A stretch of 64,000 nt of DNA from Sphingomonas colocasiae. GTDB lineage: Bacteria > Pseudomonadota > Alphaproteobacteria > Sphingomonadales > Sphingomonadaceae. The stretch is taken from contig NZ_JAINVV010000004.1 of the NCBI RefSeq assembly GCF_019880585.1, positions 1,178,001 to 1,242,000 on the forward strand, read 5' to 3'. The first letter of the stretch is position 1, and every line of letters starts with the position of its first letter. The notes under the pieces were generated by a model. That model had not been told where the DNA came from. It searched no databases and saw nothing but the letters and a program-made list of their open reading frames with translations. This document shows positions 60,706 through 64,000 of this stretch, piece by piece. The translations under genes and the position numbers were made by a program.

Positions 60706-61893
60706 ATGAAAAAATCAGTTGCTTCAGCCCGCGTCATGGGAGTGGGGTGCCTTGCCGCATTGCTTTCCGCCTGCGCCACCATGCCTTCGTCGGGGCCGTC
60801 CGCACGGAGCGTGGGCAAGATTGATGAGCGGGCTGCGGCGGATTTCCCTATCAAGGTCATCGACGTTACCGACAGCGTGGCGAGGAACATCCTGGCCAGC
60901 AGACGGCAGACGTTGTTTTCCGAGGAGCTGGGCGATGGCCAACCGATCGGATCGGTGATCGGTCGAGGCGATGTTCTCGATATCGCCATCTGGGAAGCGC
61001 CGCCGGCGGCGCTGTTCGGCGGTGTGGGAGGGGATTCCCGGCTGGCGGCATCCTCGGCGTCGTCGAGCCCCACGGCACGCGGTACGGTCCTGCCCGAGCA
61101 GATGGTCGACAGCGATGGGCAGATAACGATCCCGTTTGTCGGCAGCGTCCAGGCAGCGGATCGCACCCCGCAGGATATCGCGCGCGAGATCACCGCGCGC
61201 CTGCGGGGCAAGGCACATCAACCACAGACGATCGTGCGGCTCGTGCGCAATGCGGCGGCGAATGTGACGGTGGTGGGAGACGTATCGAGCAGCGCCAGGG
61301 TTCCGCTGACATCCCGGGGCGAGCGTATCCTGGACGTTCTGGCGAGTGCGGGCGGCGTCAGGCAGCCGGTCGGCAAGACGACGATCCAGATCACGCGGGG
61401 CGCGAAAGTAAGCATGCTTCCACTGGAGACGGTGATCCGGGATCCGCGACAGAATGTTCGCCTCAGGCCCGACGATGTGATGACCGTACTGTTCCAGCCG
61501 TTCAGCTTCACCGCGCTGGGCGCTACCGGCAAGAACGAGGAATTGCCGTTCGAGGCGACCGGATTGACGCTGGCGCAAGGGCTCGGCCGGGTCGCTGGCC
61601 TGCAGGACGCGCGCGCCAATGTGAAAGGTGTATTCATCTTCAGGCTCGAGAATCCGGAGGCATTGGATCCCGCGATCCGCGCGACGGCAAGGTTGACGCC
61701 CGACGGCAAGGTTCCGGTCATCTATCGGATCAACATGAAGAATCCCGAGACCTTCTTCATTGCGCAGAGCTTCCCGATCCGCGACAAGGATGTGCTCTAT
61801 GTCTCCAACGCGCCGCTGGCCGATATCCAGAAGTTCGTGAACGTCATCTATTCGACCTTGCTTCCGGTGGCGACGACCGCGACAGCCATGTGA
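60706..61893 (+). CDS. Outer membrane polysaccharide export lipoprotein (Wza/KpsD type)
   Basis: A 395-residue OPX protein. The lipobox is LLSAC with C23. The polysaccharide export domain (about 85-200, IGRGDVLDIAIWEAPPA and DGQITIPFVGSVQ) is followed by SLBB domains (VTVVGDVSSSARVPL and others). ATG at 60706 is the start of a good signal peptide; the frame upstream is spurious. It is divergent from kpsE and forms the outer-membrane pore of the same exporter. The 217-base gap between them is the shared control region. Confidence 0.93.
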   Translation: MKKSVASARVMGVGCLAALLSACATMPSSGPSARSVGKIDERAAADFPIKVIDVTDSVARNILASRRQTLFSEELGDGQPIGSVIGRGDVLDIAIWEAPPAALFGGVGGDSRLAASSASSSPTARGTVLPEQMVDSDGQITIPFVGSVQAADRTPQDIAREITARLRGKAHQPQTIVRLVRNAAANVTVVGDVSSSARVPLTSRGERILDVLASAGGVRQPVGKTTIQITRGAKVSMLPLETVIRDPRQNVRLRPDDVMTVLFQPFSFTALGATGKNEELPFEATGLTLAQGLGRVAGLQDARANVKGVFIFRLENPEALDPAIRATARLTPDGKVPVIYRINMKNPETFFIAQSFPIRDKDVLYVSNAPLADIQKFVNVIYSTLLPVATTATAM

Positions 61894-61924
61894 CCGCTTT
61901 GATACGATCGATGCGCGTCCTTTG

Positions 61925-63190
61925 ATGGCTATTCGCTTGCCAACCTTTTTCAGCCTGTTGCCGTCGCGCTTCGACGAAATCGTGGGTACGCGGTTCATGC
62001 GCGGCGTCCATGTCCGGCGTCGGCGTGCGCGCAAGGGCAAGGGGATTGCGGAGCTGGGGGGGAAGCCCAGATTGTTCGTGGATTTGGCGGTGATCAGCAA
62101 GCATGACGCCGGCACCGGCATCCAGCGCGTGGTGCGGGCGCTGGCGCTGGCGTTAAGCGCCTCCGCGCCGGAAGCGGGTTGGGATATCCGTTTCGTATCC
62201 GCGACCAGGCGCAAGGGGTATCGCCCGATTTCCTGGCCGCTCCAGGAACATGTGGAGCATGTCGCGGAAATCGAAGGGCGACCCGGCGATGTTTTTCTGG
62301 GGCTGGATTACGCGCTGGATACGATCCGCTGGCATCGACGGCAGCTTGCGCGGTTTCGGCGCAATGGTGGTCAATTATGGTTTCTCGTCCATGATCTGCT
62401 GCCGTTGCAGCGGCCGGACTGGTTTTCGCGTAATACCGGGCTGCGCTACAAGGCATGGCTGGATGTGCTGGCCGGCCTGGCGGACGGTTTCCTCTGCAAT
62501 TCGCACCAGACCGAAACGGATCTGCGACAGGCGCTGAACGAACGTTACGGGCTGACGGATGGCTATCGGACGAATGTTATCCCGATGGGATCGAACATCC
62601 TGGAATCATTGACCGTCGCCTCGGCGGGCAAGGGCGCTGACATTGCGCCGCGGTTCGACGTTGCGGTTCCGTATTTCCTTATGGTCGGCACCCTGGAGCC
62701 AAGAAAGGGGCATGAGGACATTCTCCTTGCCTTTGATGCGTTGTGGCGCCTGGGGGCGAGGGAGAATCTGGTGCTGGTGGGGCGCCAGGGCTGGCAGGTC
62801 GCACCTTTGGTGGAGTGGATAGGTTCACATCGCGAGCACGGGGCCAGATTGTTCTGGTTCGACGATGTCGGTGATCAGGAGTTGGTCGAAATCTACAAGG
62901 GGTGTGCGGGCGTCATCATCGCCTCGCATGCGGAGGGCTTCGGCTTGCCGCTGATCGAGGCGCTGAACAATGACAAGCCCGTGCTCGCTCGCGATCTTGC
63001 GGTTTTTCGCCCACATGAAATTCACGGTGTGCGGTATTTCCCGGCCGATGCCGGGACTCAAGACTTGGCGGAGAATATTCGCTGTTGGGTTGATGACGTG
63101 CTTGCGGACCGTATCGCGGTTACACAACCTGAGTCCGACTGGCGTCTTTCCGCGACCAAATTATTGGCGGCATTGCTTCCGGGCGTCTGA
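61925..63190 (+). CDS. GT4-type glycosyltransferase
   Basis: A 421-residue GT-B glycosyltransferase. HDAGTGIQRVVRALALAL at about 60, a donor half with YFLMVGTLEPRKGHEDILLAF (about 250-270) and the E-x7-E motif HAEGFGLPLIEALNNDKPVL (about 338-357). TGIQRV is shared with the large GT at 48351, so the two belong to one subgroup. ATG at 61925, 31 bases after the Wza gene. A basic 60-residue N-terminal stretch (RRRRARKGKG) may touch the membrane. Confidence 0.87.
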   Translation: MAIRLPTFFSLLPSRFDEIVGTRFMRGVHVRRRRARKGKGIAELGGKPRLFVDLAVISKHDAGTGIQRVVRALALALSASAPEAGWDIRFVSATRRKGYRPISWPLQEHVEHVAEIEGRPGDVFLGLDYALDTIRWHRRQLARFRRNGGQLWFLVHDLLPLQRPDWFSRNTGLRYKAWLDVLAGLADGFLCNSHQTETDLRQALNERYGLTDGYRTNVIPMGSNILESLTVASAGKGADIAPRFDVAVPYFLMVGTLEPRKGHEDILLAFDALWRLGARENLVLVGRQGWQVAPLVEWIGSHREHGARLFWFDDVGDQELVEIYKGCAGVIIASHAEGFGLPLIEALNNDKPVLARDLAVFRPHEIHGVRYFPADAGTQDLAENIRCWVDDVLADRIAVTQPESDWRLSATKLLAALLPGV

Positions 63191-63255
63191 CGGGCAGTGC
63201 TGCCGCCTCGTTTCGTGCCGCTCCGCCGATCCCGTGCCGAGGCATCGAATCGCTA

Positions 63256-64000
63256 TCAGCCGGCGCCACGCTCGCCATCCAGCGCGCCGCGCACGCCGAC
63301 TGGTCGCCAGGGTTGGCCGATCCGCGCTTCCAACCTGTCGCGCAGGCCCCAGAGCCAGTTCACCCTTCGCTCCGCGATGCCGGGCAGGCTGAGCAGATCG
63401 GCGCCAAGCCATGGCAGAAACGGGTTGCGCCGAGCATATGACCAGATCTCCACCCGCTCACCTGGCCGGGCCGCAGCGCCGCGGGCATGGAAACCCAGCG
63501 TGTCGGCCACTACCAGCGTGTTTCCCGGGACCGCAAATGCTTCTGGCTCCCCCAGTTTCATCGCGGCAAGATCATCCGGCGAGACACGCGGGGAGCCGCG
63601 CGCCGAGAGCCGGTCGATCGCGCGCGGGTCCGCCATGCTGCGGCGGCGTTCCCAGTCGAGCCGCTCGGGCGTGAAGCGGTGCGAGCCGCGCACAAAGGTG
63701 AACGGTCCCTCGTCCGCGGCGACGGGATTGAGAAACAGCCAGGCCTTGAGCGAGGAATGGAAACTGTCCGCATGCAGCGTTTCCTGCGGGTCCGCCTCAT
63801 TGCAGCCGTCATGGCTGACGATGGTCTGGATATAGTGCAACGGTGTCGTGCGAAAGCTCGCGACATAGTGGAACAGCGCCGTGAGGTCCGCGCGTGCGAG
63901 CAGCGCTCCTACGGACGGAATCGCGGCAAGCATCGCGGGGTCGATCGCCAGCCTGCGGGTGATCGCATCACCCTGCCGCATCTCGCGCGCGGGGCCTTGA
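63256..64000 (-). CDS. Phytanoyl-CoA dioxygenase family protein (5' end beyond the window)
   Basis: At least 241 residues of a PhyH-type 2OG-Fe(II) oxygenase; the frame remains open to the window edge. Counted from the internal ATG at 63981, iron ligands are H70 and D72 (TLHADSFHSS) and H165 (LGFHARG), with R176 eleven residues later for 2-oxoglutarate. In complete members the HxD lies near residue 110-120, so about 40-50 residues are probably missing. The substrate is unknown; some relatives in polysaccharide or natural-product loci hydroxylate sugars or lipids. Confidence 0.83.
   Translation of the reverse strand, partial: QGPAREMRQGDAITRRLAIDPAMLAAIPSVGALLARADLTALFHYVASFRTTPLHYIQTIVSHDGCNEADPQETLHADSFHSSLKAWLFLNPVAADEGPFTFVRGSHRFTPERLDWERRRSMADPRAIDRLSARGSPRVSPDDLAAMKLGEPEAFAVPGNTLVVADTLGFHARGAAARPGERVEIWSYARRNPFLPWLGADLLSLPGIAERRVNWLWGLRDRLEARIGQPWRPVGVRGALDGERGAG

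Overview
The window looks like chromosomal DNA of a GC-rich alphaproteobacterium, most probably of the order Sphingomonadales (Sphingomonas-like). The evidence is the combination of protein families rather than any single marker: the LolC/D pair, a DnaE whose PHP start lacks the usual histidines, clpP and clpX split by an unknown gene, the sphingomonad style of TonB receptor, a gspC-N type II secretion cluster, a System I cytochrome c maturation block, and dispersed CTAGAGC-bounded intergenic repeats. Species cannot be named from this. Almost all very long ORFs opposite to the genes are high-GC shadows.

Layout. 1-9 kb: lipoprotein release (lolC, lolD), glutathione peroxidase, dnaE, tRNA-Leu, trigger factor, a family 2 glycosyltransferase. 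9-16.4 kb: a protein quality-control block (clpP, unknown TPR-like exported protein, clpX, UPF0114 membrane protein, lon) followed by hupB. 16.8-19.3 kb: tRNA-Val, an unknown exported coiled-coil protein and a Tat-exported S51 peptidase (minus strand). 19.5-24.7 kb: an exported lipoprotein and a TonB-dependent receptor behind an array of PHO-box-like 11-bp direct repeats, plus a convergent prolyl-4-hydroxylase-like oxygenase. 24.8-36.1 kb: a 12-gene gsp operon (C,D,E,F,G,H,I,J,K,L,M,N; most junctions overlap, gspF-gspG has a 12-nt gap), also behind a PHO-box-like promoter. 36.2-41.3 kb: tRNA-His and ccmC,D,E,F,G,H,I. 41.3-45.8 kb: ald with a divergent Lrp regulator, kup, a 2H phosphoesterase, tRNA-Met. 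46.2-64 kb: a capsule or surface polysaccharide locus of visibly lower GC at its start: three GT4-type glycosyltransferases, a heptose-nucleotide pathway (HddA kinase, HddC-GmhB fusion, AGE-family isomerase), WcbI-like and GSCFA proteins, the KpsE/M/T exporter, a Wza-type outer membrane lipoprotein, and an edge-truncated PhyH oxygenase.

How it may work together. The strongest new ideas are: (1) the lipoprotein/TonB locus and the whole type II secretion operon look like one phosphate-starvation regulon, because both have 11-bp-phased GTCA(T/C) half-sites at promoter distance; (2) the leader peptides of the minor pseudopilins GspH, GspI and GspJ have been expanded by in-frame 33-bp tandem repeats that copy the prepilin-peptidase site, and a 94-bp inverted-repeat element lies across the start of GspG; (3) the polysaccharide locus appears to make a heptose-containing polymer with a fused nucleotidyltransferase-phosphatase and without a visible gmhA. 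All functional statements come from reading motifs by eye; no search was run.
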